Counted from the stretch's first letter, positions 41,774 through 51,170 are shown. The stretch is 52,112 nucleotides of DNA from Erysipelotrichaceae bacterium (GCA_030525525.1 JAUNEN010000001.1:94934-147045), one strand, 5' to 3'. Notes: generated from the sequence alone by a model not told the origin. Numbers and translations are program-made.

Positions 41774-44584
41774 TCAATATTCCGTGAACGGTGTGAATCT
41801 GGCGCTGCCGTAGATATCTGTCAGCTCATAGCCGAAGAGAATTCTGTCAGCGTTCACAGTCATATCGGTGATCTCAAGGATTGCTTCGCCACTGTCATCG
41901 ACTTCCACCGTGATCGGATCGCCAATTTCGTATGTATCATCGAATGATCCGTCCGCGTTGTAGCAGTCAGCGATGAACTGAATGGTATCGCCTTCGTTGA
42001 TCGGCAGCAGTTTGCCGTCTGTGTTGATGTCATAGACAGCTTCTGCACCAAGGATATGACCAGTTTCATATTCATCGGAGAATTCAACCAGCAGATGAAC
42101 TTCATTGCCGTTGAGAAGTGCCGGAATATAACCCTTTGTTGTGTAATCGGAATCGCTCACATATTCATCGCTTAACAGATAATAGGAGACAAGCTGATCA
42201 TTGACTGCCAGCCATAAGCCGTCATAGTCGATCACAAGGTCGCCGTCACTGTCAAACTCGAAGATATTATCAGCACCCAGATCAACATATCCGTTTCCGT
42301 CATCCACCCAGACATTCAGTTTGACATCCTGAACAAGAGCCCATTCATCATTGCTTAAGGACAGAACATTCTTTCCGTTCTTTTCGCTGATGATCAGATC
42401 TTCGCTGTCAATATGGCTTCTGCCATAGAGTGCTGAGAAGAGATCGATGATGCTTGAGTCATAGGAACCGCTGCCGCCGAGCAGCTGATCCAGTGCGCTG
42501 GATGTTCCGGAACTGCCGCCGAAGAGGCTTGAGAGATCAAGCTGTTCATAGGATGTTCCGTTGCCGGCAGAGCTGCCCCCGAGCAGATTGAACAGAGAGT
42601 TCGAAGTGCTGCTGTTGACAAGCTGTCCGCTTGCGGCAAGCGATGCGAAGCGTCTGACTGCACTTGCATAATCGGAGTCAAAGCCGATGTTGTTGTAGAT
42701 GTTCAGGATTGAATTCACCATCTGAGTACGGCGGTAAGGGAAATAAATCGAAATGCCGTAGGAGTTGGTGATATTTCTTGTGCGGTTGTATTTGATGCAT
42801 GACTGCAGAGCATTGATCAATGCTTTGCTTTCAGAAGTATTGAGAGCAGAGCAGAAGTGAATCAGGTCAATCTGATCCAGTTTGTTGGATTGTGCAAATT
42901 CACGGGTTGCGCTTCTTGCGTCAGCTACATTCTGATAGTTGTTTGTATTGACGTCGCTCGAAATCTTCTTTGCAAATGCGGAAAGAGCTGACGGGACTGT
43001 ATTCTTGAATTCAGCCAGATCGATCAGTGACAGCGTGTTCTTGTCTGCGCTTGAGGAGCCGGACTGCTTCTTTGTGCAGAAGTCATCGATGATTGCCTGC
43101 CCGATATCCAGTGAGCTCATCGAGCTGTTTGCTGCAAATCTGCTCAGCCAGTCGGTATAGTACCAGCCTGTTCCCGGTTCAGTTTCTTCGGAAGCCAGCA
43201 GATAATCGCCATAAGGTTCCACAGCAACTGCTGTTTCCATATTTGCCATCAGACATGCATCAAAGCCGATGATGTCAAACTTGACGCCGCCTGCTTCAAG
43301 AGCTTTCTGAATCTGATCAACCGGCATTGAGCCGTTGGGATACAGTTCATCATAGCCGTATCCTGTGACACTTCCTCCGCCATGATCCCAGAAGACCAGG
43401 ATATAGCGGTTGGCAGGATAGTTCGCCGCACCATAGCGGATAAACTCTGCCAGGGTTCCGGCATCAGTCATCGCCTTGCGGCCGAGATTGCTTTCCAGCG
43501 GTTCCAGTCCACCGTCGACAACTCTCCAGATCTGGTTTGTGCCGGCCTTGACTGCATTATTGCGCCATGTCTTTGTTCCGCCGGTTTCAACGATGATGTT
43601 GATCTTGTCAGAATGTGTCGCAGCTGCCATTTCGGTCAGATCCTGTGTTGCCATACCGTAGTTTGACTCAAGGTCTGTACCGCACATATAGACAAGCATT
43701 GTAACCTGATCATTTCCGTTTCCGACAAGAGTCGTATACTTCTTTCTCGATCCGGTTGCCACCTGTGTATTCACGGCAGTCGAAGATGCATCGACATAGC
43801 TTGTGTTATGGGAAACAGCTGTGCCGTAGTTCCACGCACTTGCTGTATTTGCACCGCTGTTTGGCGTCGGGGTCGGGGTCGCTGCCGGAGTCGGCGTCGG
43901 GGTTGTATTGCCCGAAGGTGTGCTGCCGCCTGAGCAGCCGCCTCTGCCGAACATAAAGAATAAGACAAGCAGGATGAGCAGAATAAACAGGAATCCGCCG
44001 CCGCCTTTTCTGCGGTTGTTATAGGAAGAAGATGAGTTCAGCGGCACAGCATTCGAGTGTTGCGATGAGTGCTGAACGGATGAATGCTGGGATGGTGCAG
44101 AATGCTGGATCTGTGATTGCTGGGATGCGTAGTTATTCGGATTATTCAGGGCATTCAGGAGATCCTGCATTGAGATGTTATTGTTGTTGGTAATCGTGCT
44201 GTTGCTTGAAGCCGCCTGATTCTGAAGCAGATTCAGCAGATCGCTGATATCAATATTATTGTTATTGGTAACGTGCGTATTGGTTGACTGAAGACCGTTG
44301 AGAAGGTCGCTGATATCAAATCCGCCGCCGCTTGCACGGGTCGGTCCCTGCGAGTCATTTGAACGCAGGATTTTCATGATATCATTCAGGTCAAATGCAT
44401 CTGAGCTTCCGCTTCCGAACAGTCCCTTCTGGCTGGAAGAGGACTGTTCTTTCCGGCCGGATTCGCGCTGTCCGCGTCCGCTGTTTCCGGTTGCCTGATC
44501 TTTACCGAGACCTTCGCCGCGGCGCTTCACTTCACCGCTTTTGCCGGAATCGTTTCTTTTTCTGGAGTGCGGTCTTTCTGACAT
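41774..44584 (-). CDS. Clostripain-family (C11) cysteine peptidase, membrane-anchored
   Basis: A 936-residue protein. Residues 1-55 are basic and polar; 60-150 hold four spaced copies of a D[IL]xD[LI][LM]NxL-type motif (65-75, 90-100, 112-122, 138-148) separated by Asn-rich linkers; 155-190 are Gln/Ser/His-rich. One membrane helix follows RRKGGGG (about 197-213), then a Cys/Gly stretch and a Thr-Pro repeat linker (226-241). The C11 peptidase domain starts near 290 (VTMLVYMCGTDLESNYG) with catalytic His401 (WDHGGG) and Cys444 (FDACLM). A C-terminal beta-rich region of about 250 residues ends the protein. With no cleaved signal, the repeat region would be cytosolic and the peptidase outside. 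GGAGG precedes the ATG at 44584. Single-gene unit. Confidence 0.88.
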   Translation of the reverse strand: MSERPHSRKRNDSGKSGEVKRRGEGLGKDQATGNSGRGQRESGRKEQSSSSQKGLFGSGSSDAFDLNDIMKILRSNDSQGPTRASGGGFDISDLLNGLQSTNTHVTNNNNIDISDLLNLLQNQAASSNSTITNNNNISMQDLLNALNNPNNYASQQSQIQHSAPSQHSSVQHSSQHSNAVPLNSSSSYNNRRKGGGGFLFILLILLVLFFMFGRGGCSGGSTPSGNTTPTPTPAATPTPTPNSGANTASAWNYGTAVSHNTSYVDASSTAVNTQVATGSRKKYTTLVGNGNDQVTMLVYMCGTDLESNYGMATQDLTEMAAATHSDKINIIVETGGTKTWRNNAVKAGTNQIWRVVDGGLEPLESNLGRKAMTDAGTLAEFIRYGAANYPANRYILVFWDHGGGSVTGYGYDELYPNGSMPVDQIQKALEAGGVKFDIIGFDACLMANMETAVAVEPYGDYLLASEETEPGTGWYYTDWLSRFAANSSMSSLDIGQAIIDDFCTKKQSGSSSADKNTLSLIDLAEFKNTVPSALSAFAKKISSDVNTNNYQNVADARSATREFAQSNKLDQIDLIHFCSALNTSESKALINALQSCIKYNRTRNITNSYGISIYFPYRRTQMVNSILNIYNNIGFDSDYASAVRRFASLAASGQLVNSSTSNSLFNLLGGSSAGNGTSYEQLDLSSLFGGSSGTSSALDQLLGGSGSYDSSIIDLFSALYGRSHIDSEDLIISEKNGKNVLSLSNDEWALVQDVKLNVWVDDGNGYVDLGADNIFEFDSDGDLVIDYDGLWLAVNDQLVSYYLLSDEYVSDSDYTTKGYIPALLNGNEVHLLVEFSDEYETGHILGAEAVYDINTDGKLLPINEGDTIQFIADCYNADGSFDDTYEIGDPITVEVDDSGEAILEITDMTVNADRILFGYELTDIYGSARFTPFTEY

Positions 44585-44764
44585 AATGTTCCTCCCTGGT
44601 ATTAATATTGATTTAATTATATCTGAAATTTTTAGACGGTAACATAAAACGCATGTATTTAAATCTTAATTTCCATGCATGTAACTGACATCGGACGGTG
44701 AGTTTGCTGTATTCTTTCAGGCAAAATACGTCTAAAATATACTGGTAAGGAAAGAGGTGTTCTC

Positions 44765-45169
44765 ATGATAAGAATAGCAATCTGCTGCGGCGAAGGTTTT
44801 GCGTCAGGATTTCTTTCCAGACATCTCGCTACAGCAACAGTCAAAGAAAATCTTCAGAATGAAGTGCAGTTTGTCTTCATTCCTTTCTATCAGCTCTATG
44901 ACAGACAGAATGAAGTGGATATTGCTATGGCACTGCCTCACATCCATCCCCAGGTTCAATCTGACAAAAGGGAATACAGCATACCGATCTACATCATCCC
45001 TTATAAAGTCGTCATCAAACCCAGCGCCAGAGAATATCTCGAGGATGCCGAAGATCTGCTGAAGCTTGCGGATGGAAAAGGCGGTCTGATCTGCTTCCCG
45101 GGCGAAGAAAGATTCCAGTATGTCAACCGTCTTGAATCCCACCGCCGATGGCTTGCAAAGCAGAAATAA
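44765..45169 (+). CDS. PTS EIIB-like small protein
   Basis: A 134-residue protein. The start MIRIAICCGEGFASGFLSRHL resembles the phosphocysteine loop of lactose/cellobiose-type EIIB domains, with Cys7 or Cys8 in the active position; the rest has the alternating beta/alpha look of a small Rossmann-like fold. No EIIA or EIIC gene is nearby, so transport is doubtful. It opens a plus-strand operon, 19 nt ahead of a metallophosphoesterase. AGAGGT precedes the ATG. Could be an orphan regulatory EIIB or an unrelated protein with a similar loop. Confidence 0.6.
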   Translation: MIRIAICCGEGFASGFLSRHLATATVKENLQNEVQFVFIPFYQLYDRQNEVDIAMALPHIHPQVQSDKREYSIPIYIIPYKVVIKPSAREYLEDAEDLLKLADGKGGLICFPGEERFQYVNRLESHRRWLAKQK

Positions 45170-45188
45170 CTGCGGCTAAGAAGAATTT

Positions 45189-46124
45189 ATGATTTACGTT
45201 ACCGGTGATACGCACGGCAGTATCGACATCCGAAAACTGCTTGAAAACCAGGTTACCGATCAGATGAGTGAAGAGGATTATCTGATTATATGCGGGGACT
45301 TCGGTCTGATCTGGAACTACAAAAAAGAAATCCGCAAGGAGCGCAAATGGCTCGAATGGCTGAATAAAAGACCGTGGACAACTTTGTTCTGCGATGGCAA
45401 TCATGAATGCTTTCCCCGCCTTTACAGCTATCCTGAATCAGAGTGGCATGGCGGAAAAGTTCACGTGATCCGTGATAAAGTCCTGCATCTGATGCGGGGA
45501 GAAATCTTCGAAATCGAAGGAAACAGCATCTTTGTCATGGGCGGTGCATCTTCGCATGACCGCGGTCCTCTCAAGGGAGATACGGAAATTGTTCAGGGAA
45601 AAAGCTGGTGGCCTGAGGAGATTCCTTCAGACGAAGAAATGGAAAACGGCCTGAAGAATCTCAAAGCTCATAACAATCAGGTTGACTACATCATCACCCA
45701 TTGTCTTCCCACAACCTATCAGGACATTGTCAAACGCGGGGAATTCCCTGCCGACAAAGCGACAGATTATCTTGAAACAATCAGTCAGACAGTCGCTTAT
45801 AAGCACTGGTACAGCGGACACTATCACGTCAATATCGATGTCATCGATAAAATCTCGGTTGTCTTCTCAAGAATCATCAAGATCGGCGATACGATCATGG
45901 AGAGCGAAACAATGCTGGGCATTCCCAAATTTCGCAAAGGCGATGCCGTTCTTTTCCGCCACGAAGGAGAAGAAATGATGGGAACGATCAAAGAGGTCTG
46001 GCCGTGGGGGCCCTTCTTCAAGCATGATGAACCTTACTACGGGGTTACGCCTTTCGATGATGAACCGAAAAAACCGTTTCAGGTCAAAGAAACAGATATT
46101 ATTGAAAAGAGTCTGATCATATAA
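45189..46124 (+). CDS. Calcineurin-like metallophosphoesterase
   Basis: A 311-residue phosphoesterase with all metal-binding motifs: GDTHG (residues 6-10), GDFG (about 37), GNHE (about 71), THCLP and GHYH. Residues 242-311 form an extension (RKGDAVLFRHEGEEMMGTI) that looks like a small beta-barrel, possibly a binding domain. It lies between the EIIB-like gene and the P-loop gene with short gaps (19 and 17 nt). The ribosome site is weak (AAGAAG), so its translation may depend on the upstream gene. Substrate unknown; phosphodiester or phosphoprotein are both possible. Confidence 0.88.
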   Translation: MIYVTGDTHGSIDIRKLLENQVTDQMSEEDYLIICGDFGLIWNYKKEIRKERKWLEWLNKRPWTTLFCDGNHECFPRLYSYPESEWHGGKVHVIRDKVLHLMRGEIFEIEGNSIFVMGGASSHDRGPLKGDTEIVQGKSWWPEEIPSDEEMENGLKNLKAHNNQVDYIITHCLPTTYQDIVKRGEFPADKATDYLETISQTVAYKHWYSGHYHVNIDVIDKISVVFSRIIKIGDTIMESETMLGIPKFRKGDAVLFRHEGEEMMGTIKEVWPWGPFFKHDEPYYGVTPFDDEPKKPFQVKETDIIEKSLII

Positions 46125-46141
46125 CGCAACAGGAGGAATAT

Positions 46142-46639
46142 ATGAAAATCTTATTTGTCACAGGCCCTTCCTTCTCCGGAAAAAGCATTTATATCCGCAA
46201 GACATATGCAGACGCAAAAGTCGTCAAAATCAGTACATTCAAAGAAGTCGTCGATGTTGCCTTAAGCAATGAGGAGCTTGAAGAGCTGGCAAAGAATTCA
46301 TACTTCTACTGCCGCGAAGCACTCATGAATACCATCCGCAAAGCCAATGAGGATGACACCGTGATTCTGGAATGTCAGCTGCTGAACAAAGCTTCCAGAA
46401 AATTCTATCTGGATGCGGTCAGGGAAGTAAGCGAAGCACCGGTTGAATGTGTCCTCATGCGGCCGGAAGAAGAAAAGATCAAAGAACTGCTTGCCGACTA
46501 TCCGACCCTTGTCAGCCTTCATCAATATGAACTTGGCAAACTGGAGATGCCGAGTGTTGAAGAAGGATTTGCGGCAGTCCATATCATCCGTCCGGAATTT
46601 GAAGATACCGACTGGCATACCCTTGTCCACACAAACTGA
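46142..46639 (+). CDS. P-loop kinase-like protein
   Basis: A 165-residue protein with Walker A TGPSFSGKSIYIRKTYA at the N-terminus and VILECQLL as a candidate Walker B/DxD-equivalent segment, in the size range of small nucleotide or sugar kinases. The helical middle carries a possible lid. CAGGAGGA precedes the ATG. Encoded after the phosphoesterase, so a kinase/phosphatase pair acting on one substrate is possible; this is inference. The operon ends at 46648-46678. Confidence 0.72.
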   Translation: MKILFVTGPSFSGKSIYIRKTYADAKVVKISTFKEVVDVALSNEELEELAKNSYFYCREALMNTIRKANEDDTVILECQLLNKASRKFYLDAVREVSEAPVECVLMRPEEEKIKELLADYPTLVSLHQYELGKLEMPSVEEGFAAVHIIRPEFEDTDWHTLVHTN

Positions 46640-46647
46640 GTCAAATG

Positions 46648-46678
46648 AAATACGCAGGCCACTACCTGCGTATTTTTC
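46648..46678. terminator. Convergent bidirectional terminator
   Basis: AAATACGCAGG-CCACTA-CCTGCGTATTT followed by TTC on the plus strand: a perfect 11-bp stem. It lies between convergent genes (stops at 46639 and 46682); the minus-strand reading gives TATTTCATTT after the stem. Confidence 0.85.
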
Positions 46679-46681
46679 ATA

Positions 46682-48124
46682 TTAACCGAGTGCTTTGATG
46701 AAATCTGTATACGGCTTTTCTTCCTGCCACTCCGACAGACTGCGGACAATCAGTTCGTGATCTTTTCCTTCGTGAAGACCGCTGACCTGAATGATATAAG
46801 CAAGCTCATCATTTACGTACAGCGGGAATGCCCCGCCGCTTAAAGCATGGAGTCCATCCTTCTTCCATCCTTCATATTCGGATGTGATCATATTTTTTAC
46901 ATATGCCCATGCGCTTGAGTGACCGGTATCAAGAACGCATTTCTTTTTGCCGTCCATATATTTCAGATTGGCTGCCGTTTTGCCTTCCATCATGTACTGG
47001 AAAACAGTCAGATCATCATTCACCCTGTCAATCCTGACTGACACGCCGCGGTCATACTCAAGGGCTGTTTTCGCAATGACATTTCCAAGCGCAAGCGCAT
47101 CCGCATTGTCAAATGAAGAAACCGAAAGCTCTTTTTCCTGTTCTTCAAGCACGTTCAGATCATTCTCTTCATATTCAGCAAACTGCGAACGGATGACATC
47201 AAGAATATGCGCCTCCCTTATCATTGCATCATAAGGCATGACGGGACTTTCATGAACACCTTCACTGACAAGTGATGCAAAGTGATGAATCTGGGAATAG
47301 AAATCATCATGTTCATATTCAGCTTCAATGACTTCCTTTCCCTTCTCATTTTCAAGGATCAATGTGACAGGCCTGTGCAGATTGACAACCGTCAGTTTTC
47401 CTTTCGAACCGCAGATCACTGCATTCTTCGGTGCATTGCGGTCAAACCCGGATTCAAGCACGGCAGTCTTTGCGCCAAATTTCATGGTGCAGTCTGAATA
47501 AAGATCCACCCCATTGAAATAAGTCGCATATGTCTTGACGGGTTCAGGCTCCCCTTCAAGAAGATCTTCAAGGATGCTGGCGCAATAGATTCCCCCATCA
47601 AGCAATGCCCCGCCGCCTGAAGCAGCTGTATGGTAGGATTTCCCGAAGAATTCCTTCGGCATCGCAAAGCACATGCTTGTTTCAACCTTTTCAATTTCTC
47701 CGATTGCCCCTGAAGCAAGCAGTTCCTTCATTTTCAGATAAGCAGGCACAAAGCGCGGCTTCATGGCTTCCATGAAAAGTGTATTGTTTCGTTTTGCACA
47801 TTCTGCAATTCCGATTGTTTCTTCTTCACTGACGGCAGCCGGCTTTTCGCATAAAACCGGAATACCTTTTTCAAGAGCCTTCAGTGCCCACTCTTTATGC
47901 ATCACATGCGGAAGTGCAAGATAAATCGCATCGATGTTTTCATCTTCCAGCAAAAGATCATGACCGACATATTTCTTTTCGCAAGGATACTCCTTCGCAA
48001 ATGCTTCAAGTTTTTCTGCCGATCTGCCGCTGATTGCGTACAGAATACTGTTCTGTTCATTCGTAAGACTTGCCGCAAAACGGTGGGCAATATTGCCTGC
48101 GCCGAGAATTCCCCATCGGATCAT
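46682..48124 (-). CDS. Gfo/Idh/MocA oxidoreductase fused to a UPF0303 domain
   Basis: A 480-residue fusion. Residues 1-320 are a Gfo/Idh/MocA dehydrogenase: MIRWGILGAGNIAHRF (NAD(P)-binding glycine motif), catalytic-Lys motif CEKPAA at 92-97, and GGGALLDGGIYCASI for the conserved Asp/His region (His replaced by Tyr in GGIY). From about 335 a second domain matches UPF0303/HbpS-like proteins: FDNADALALGNVIAKTALEY, GHSSAWAYVKNM, GGAFPLYVND and IIQVSGLHEGKDHELIV. I use the ATG at 48124 over the GTG at 48145. UPF0303 proteins are usually separate, of about 160 residues. The combined function is unknown. Confidence 0.85.
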   Translation of the reverse strand: MIRWGILGAGNIAHRFAASLTNEQNSILYAISGRSAEKLEAFAKEYPCEKKYVGHDLLLEDENIDAIYLALPHVMHKEWALKALEKGIPVLCEKPAAVSEEETIGIAECAKRNNTLFMEAMKPRFVPAYLKMKELLASGAIGEIEKVETSMCFAMPKEFFGKSYHTAASGGGALLDGGIYCASILEDLLEGEPEPVKTYATYFNGVDLYSDCTMKFGAKTAVLESGFDRNAPKNAVICGSKGKLTVVNLHRPVTLILENEKGKEVIEAEYEHDDFYSQIHHFASLVSEGVHESPVMPYDAMIREAHILDVIRSQFAEYEENDLNVLEEQEKELSVSSFDNADALALGNVIAKTALEYDRGVSVRIDRVNDDLTVFQYMMEGKTAANLKYMDGKKKCVLDTGHSSAWAYVKNMITSEYEGWKKDGLHALSGGAFPLYVNDELAYIIQVSGLHEGKDHELIVRSLSEWQEEKPYTDFIKALG

Positions 48125-48275
48125 ATGATTTTCTCCTCCTGCCACTGCCTATATTTTATCATGATCAGTCTTTCTCATGCGATTATGAACTTTTGCTCAC
48201 ATTTCGGGCATCAGACTGTTTTTTTGTTTTGTTTTGAGTACAATAACTGACGGAATTGATAACAGGGAGGCTGCT

Positions 48276-48575
48276 ATGATTACACTCAATATCTCAGCTC
48301 CGATTCTGCGTGATTCAATCCGCGACCATCTGGAAGAATCGGAAGAAGCGAAATACACCTACCTTGGCATGATCGGACCGATTGAAATGCAGTTTTCTGT
48401 CAATCTCGATGATGCCCGACAGGCAATCAGCACAACCAAAAGAATTATCCGGAATATCCCGTACGGAAACATCATCATGTTCAGGGTTCTGCTTGACGGT
48501 CAGTTCTTCGAAAACGGTCCGGTTTACAGACCCGGCGACCGCGAATATGCCGCAACAAGACCGGGCCGTATGTAA
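48276..48575 (+). CDS. Unknown 99-residue protein
   Basis: A small soluble protein starting MITLNISAPILRDSIRDHLE and ending YAATRPGRM. GGGAGG lies 5 nt before the ATG at 48276 and a terminator starts at its stop codon, so it is a genuine single-gene unit. The pattern suggests alternating strands and one or two helices with no cysteines and no membrane segment. I do not recognise the family. Confidence 0.75.
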   Translation: MITLNISAPILRDSIRDHLEESEEAKYTYLGMIGPIEMQFSVNLDDARQAISTTKRIIRNIPYGNIIMFRVLLDGQFFENGPVYRPGDREYAATRPGRM

Positions 48576-48600
48576 GCATCCTTTCAGGGATGTTTTTTTA
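48576..48600 (+). terminator. Intrinsic terminator after the 99-residue protein
   Basis: CATCC-TTTCAG-GGATG followed by TTTTTTT. Confidence 0.75.
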
Positions 48601-48686
48601 TTGCGGGCACAGCTTTTCCCGATGAGCGCAAAAAGAACCATTTCCGCAGAAGATTATGCAGTAAAATGGATACAAGAGGTAGAACC

Positions 48687-50486
48687 ATGAAACAATCATT
48701 ACTATATCCATGCACCAATGCATGCAGAAATTTCATCAGCCTTGACGGCTTATGGAAGATGCAGTTTGATCCGGAAGGAACCGGATCAGAACAAAACTGG
48801 CAGAACGGCCTCCCTGAACCTTTCAGCATGCCTGTCCCTGCCAGCTTCGCAGACATTTTCACAGAAAAGGAAAAACGTGATTACTGCGGTGATTTCTGGT
48901 ATGAAACAAAGTTTTATCTGGACGATGATGATTCAAGGAATGTGATTCTTCGCTTTGGCAGTATTACCCATCGTGCCGATGTTTACGTCAACAGTATCAA
49001 AGCAGGTTACCATGAAGGCGGCTTTACTCCCTTTGTGCTTGATATCACCGGCCTTGTTCATTTCGGAAACAAAAACAGAATCAGTGTCAGGGTCAACAAC
49101 GAACTGAATGAAACATCCATTCCCTGCGGAAGTGTGAAAACCCACATTGACGGTCACAAAACAGCGGCTCCCTATTTTGATTTCTTCAATTATTCCGGAA
49201 TTCAGAGAAGCGTTCATCTGCTGAGAGTCCCGAAGGAATCAATCATTGATTATGACACCGTCACAAAACTTGAAGGAAATGATGCCGTCATTTCCTATCA
49301 TGTGACAACAGACGGAGATCATGAAGTCATTGCAGAACTGTTTGATTGTGAACATCAGAAAGTCGCTTCTTCAAAAGGTAAAGACGGAGAGCTCTCTGTC
49401 AAAGATGCGCATTTATGGAAAGTGAGAGATGCATATCTTTATTCCCTTGTACTTCAGATCGTCGATGAAGAAGGAAACACAATTGACAAATATCCGGCAA
49501 AGCTCGGCATCCGTACAATCGAAACAAAGGGAAAAGAAATTCTGCTCAACGGAAAACCGGTCTATCTGAAAGGATATGGAAAACATGAAGACTTTGAAGT
49601 CATCGGCAGGCAGTTCAATTACGCAGTTGCCGCAAGAGACTTTGAATGTATGAAATGGACCAATGCCAACTGCTTCAGAACAAGCCACTACCCCTATGCG
49701 GAAGAATGGTATCAGATGGCGGATGAAGAAGGCTTCCTGATCATCGATGAAGTTCCTGCTGTCGGTATGATGCGTTCATTGATGAATTTTGCGGCAGCCG
49801 GTGCTGGCGGAAAGGATACACGCTTCTTTATGGCAGATACGGTCAAAGAGCTTCAGAACAATCACCGGAATGCAATTGAAGAGATGATCATCCGCGACAA
49901 GAATCATCCCTCTGTGATCGCATTCAGTCTGTTCAACGAGCCTGAAACCACCTACCCGGAAGCGCACGATTATTTCAGACCGCTCTTTGATTTCGCCAGA
50001 CAGATTGATCCTGAGAAGCGTCCCCTCACCGGTGCACTTCTGGTCAACAGCACACCGGACAAAGATACATGTGCTTCCCTTTGCGACATCATTGCACTCA
50101 ACAGATATTACGGCTGGTATATTGCCGGCGGACCGGATCTTCCTGAAGCGGAAGCAGCCTTCAGGAAAGAGATGGATGAATGGGCAAAGGTCTGCGACAA
50201 CAAGCCTCTCATCTTCACTGAATTCGGTGCCGATACCTATGCATCGGAACATAAGCTGCCTAGTGTCATGTGGGCCCAGGAATATCAGAATGAATACTAT
50301 GAGATGAACTTCAGAGTCATGAGCTGCTATGACTTTGTTCAGGGAGAACTTGTCTGGAACTTCGCCGATTTCCAGACAACCGAAGGCATCATGCGTGTCA
50401 ACGGCAACAAAAAAGGAATCTTCACAAGAAACAGACAGCCTAAAGATGCAGCTTACCTGCTGAAGAAACGCTGGAGTGAAAAATAA
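48687..50486 (+). CDS. uidA: Beta-glucuronidase (glycoside hydrolase family 2)
   Basis: A 599-residue cytosolic enzyme that releases glucuronic acid from glucuronides. The sugar-binding jelly-roll (residues 1-170, SLDGLWKMQFDP, GDFWYETKFYL), the immunoglobulin-like domain and the TIM barrel are in the usual order. Catalytic acid/base Glu is in FSLFNEPET and the nucleophile Glu in FTEFGADT. NKKGIFTRNRQPK contains the NxKG motif that marks glucuronidases against galactosidases. The ATG at 48687 has GAGGT 6 nt upstream and fits the family N-terminus better than the ATG at 48666. No glucuronide transporter lies next to it. Confidence 0.93.
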   Translation: MKQSLLYPCTNACRNFISLDGLWKMQFDPEGTGSEQNWQNGLPEPFSMPVPASFADIFTEKEKRDYCGDFWYETKFYLDDDDSRNVILRFGSITHRADVYVNSIKAGYHEGGFTPFVLDITGLVHFGNKNRISVRVNNELNETSIPCGSVKTHIDGHKTAAPYFDFFNYSGIQRSVHLLRVPKESIIDYDTVTKLEGNDAVISYHVTTDGDHEVIAELFDCEHQKVASSKGKDGELSVKDAHLWKVRDAYLYSLVLQIVDEEGNTIDKYPAKLGIRTIETKGKEILLNGKPVYLKGYGKHEDFEVIGRQFNYAVAARDFECMKWTNANCFRTSHYPYAEEWYQMADEEGFLIIDEVPAVGMMRSLMNFAAAGAGGKDTRFFMADTVKELQNNHRNAIEEMIIRDKNHPSVIAFSLFNEPETTYPEAHDYFRPLFDFARQIDPEKRPLTGALLVNSTPDKDTCASLCDIIALNRYYGWYIAGGPDLPEAEAAFRKEMDEWAKVCDNKPLIFTEFGADTYASEHKLPSVMWAQEYQNEYYEMNFRVMSCYDFVQGELVWNFADFQTTEGIMRVNGNKKGIFTRNRQPKDAAYLLKKRWSEK

Positions 50487-50565
50487 CTGACTGCGGGCAA
50501 AAATCGTTTCTTTTGTGAAGCGTGTTCTAAAATAGAATTGATAAAGAAAACGGAGGATATTGTTC

Positions 50566-51039
50566 ATGACAGCTTTAGTTGCTTATTTCACAGCGAGCGG
50601 CGCCGGTGTCACCGAAAAAATCGCCGACCGTCTCTGCCGTATTCTCGATGCGGAAATCTATGAGATCAGACCTGAAGCACCTTATACAAAGGAAGATCTT
50701 GACTGGACAAAGACAGATTCAAGAAGCAGCGTGGAGATGGCTGATAAAAACTGCCGTCCTGCCCTTGCCGACAAAGATGCACATGTAGAAAATGCAGATG
50801 TCATCTACATCGGTTTCCCGGTATGGTGGTACAGAGAGCCTTCCATCATTGACACATTTGCAGAAAGCTATGATTTCAGCGGAAAGAAGATTGCACTGTT
50901 TGCGACAAGCGGCTCCAGTGACATCGGAACAGAAGCACCCGAAAGAATCGAAAAGTTCACCGGCGCAAAGGTTGTCGGCGCAAAGCGCTTCCCTGCTTCA
51001 GCAAACGACGAAGAACTGAAAAACTGGGCAAAGTTCTGA
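50566..51039 (+). CDS. Flavodoxin-like protein
   Basis: A 157-residue flavodoxin fold protein. FMN phosphate-loop region ALVAYFTASGAGVTEKIADRL at the N-terminus, then VIYIGFPVWWYREPSIIDTF and ALFATSGSSDIG, as in the short flavodoxin_4 group. It may carry electrons or act as an NAD(P)H:quinone/FMN reductase. The ATG at 50566 has GGAGG upstream; a TTG two codons earlier is possible. It ends in its own terminator. Confidence 0.9.
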   Translation: MTALVAYFTASGAGVTEKIADRLCRILDAEIYEIRPEAPYTKEDLDWTKTDSRSSVEMADKNCRPALADKDAHVENADVIYIGFPVWWYREPSIIDTFAESYDFSGKKIALFATSGSSDIGTEAPERIEKFTGAKVVGAKRFPASANDEELKNWAKF

Positions 51040-51057
51040 TTTGCCGAAAATCAATAT

Positions 51058-51089
51058 ACGGTCAGGTTTGCAGGCCTGATCGTTTTTTT
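51058..51089 (+). terminator. Intrinsic terminator after the flavodoxin gene
   Basis: ACGGTCAGG-TTTGCAGG-CCTGATCGT (nine pairs, one G-T) running into a T-tract of seven. Confidence 0.85.
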
Positions 51090-51170
51090 GTTTTTATCGG
51101 ATAAATTCAGTCGTTTTTATTGAAAAATATCGGAATTTCATTACTATACAAAATGCGGAGAAAGAAAACT

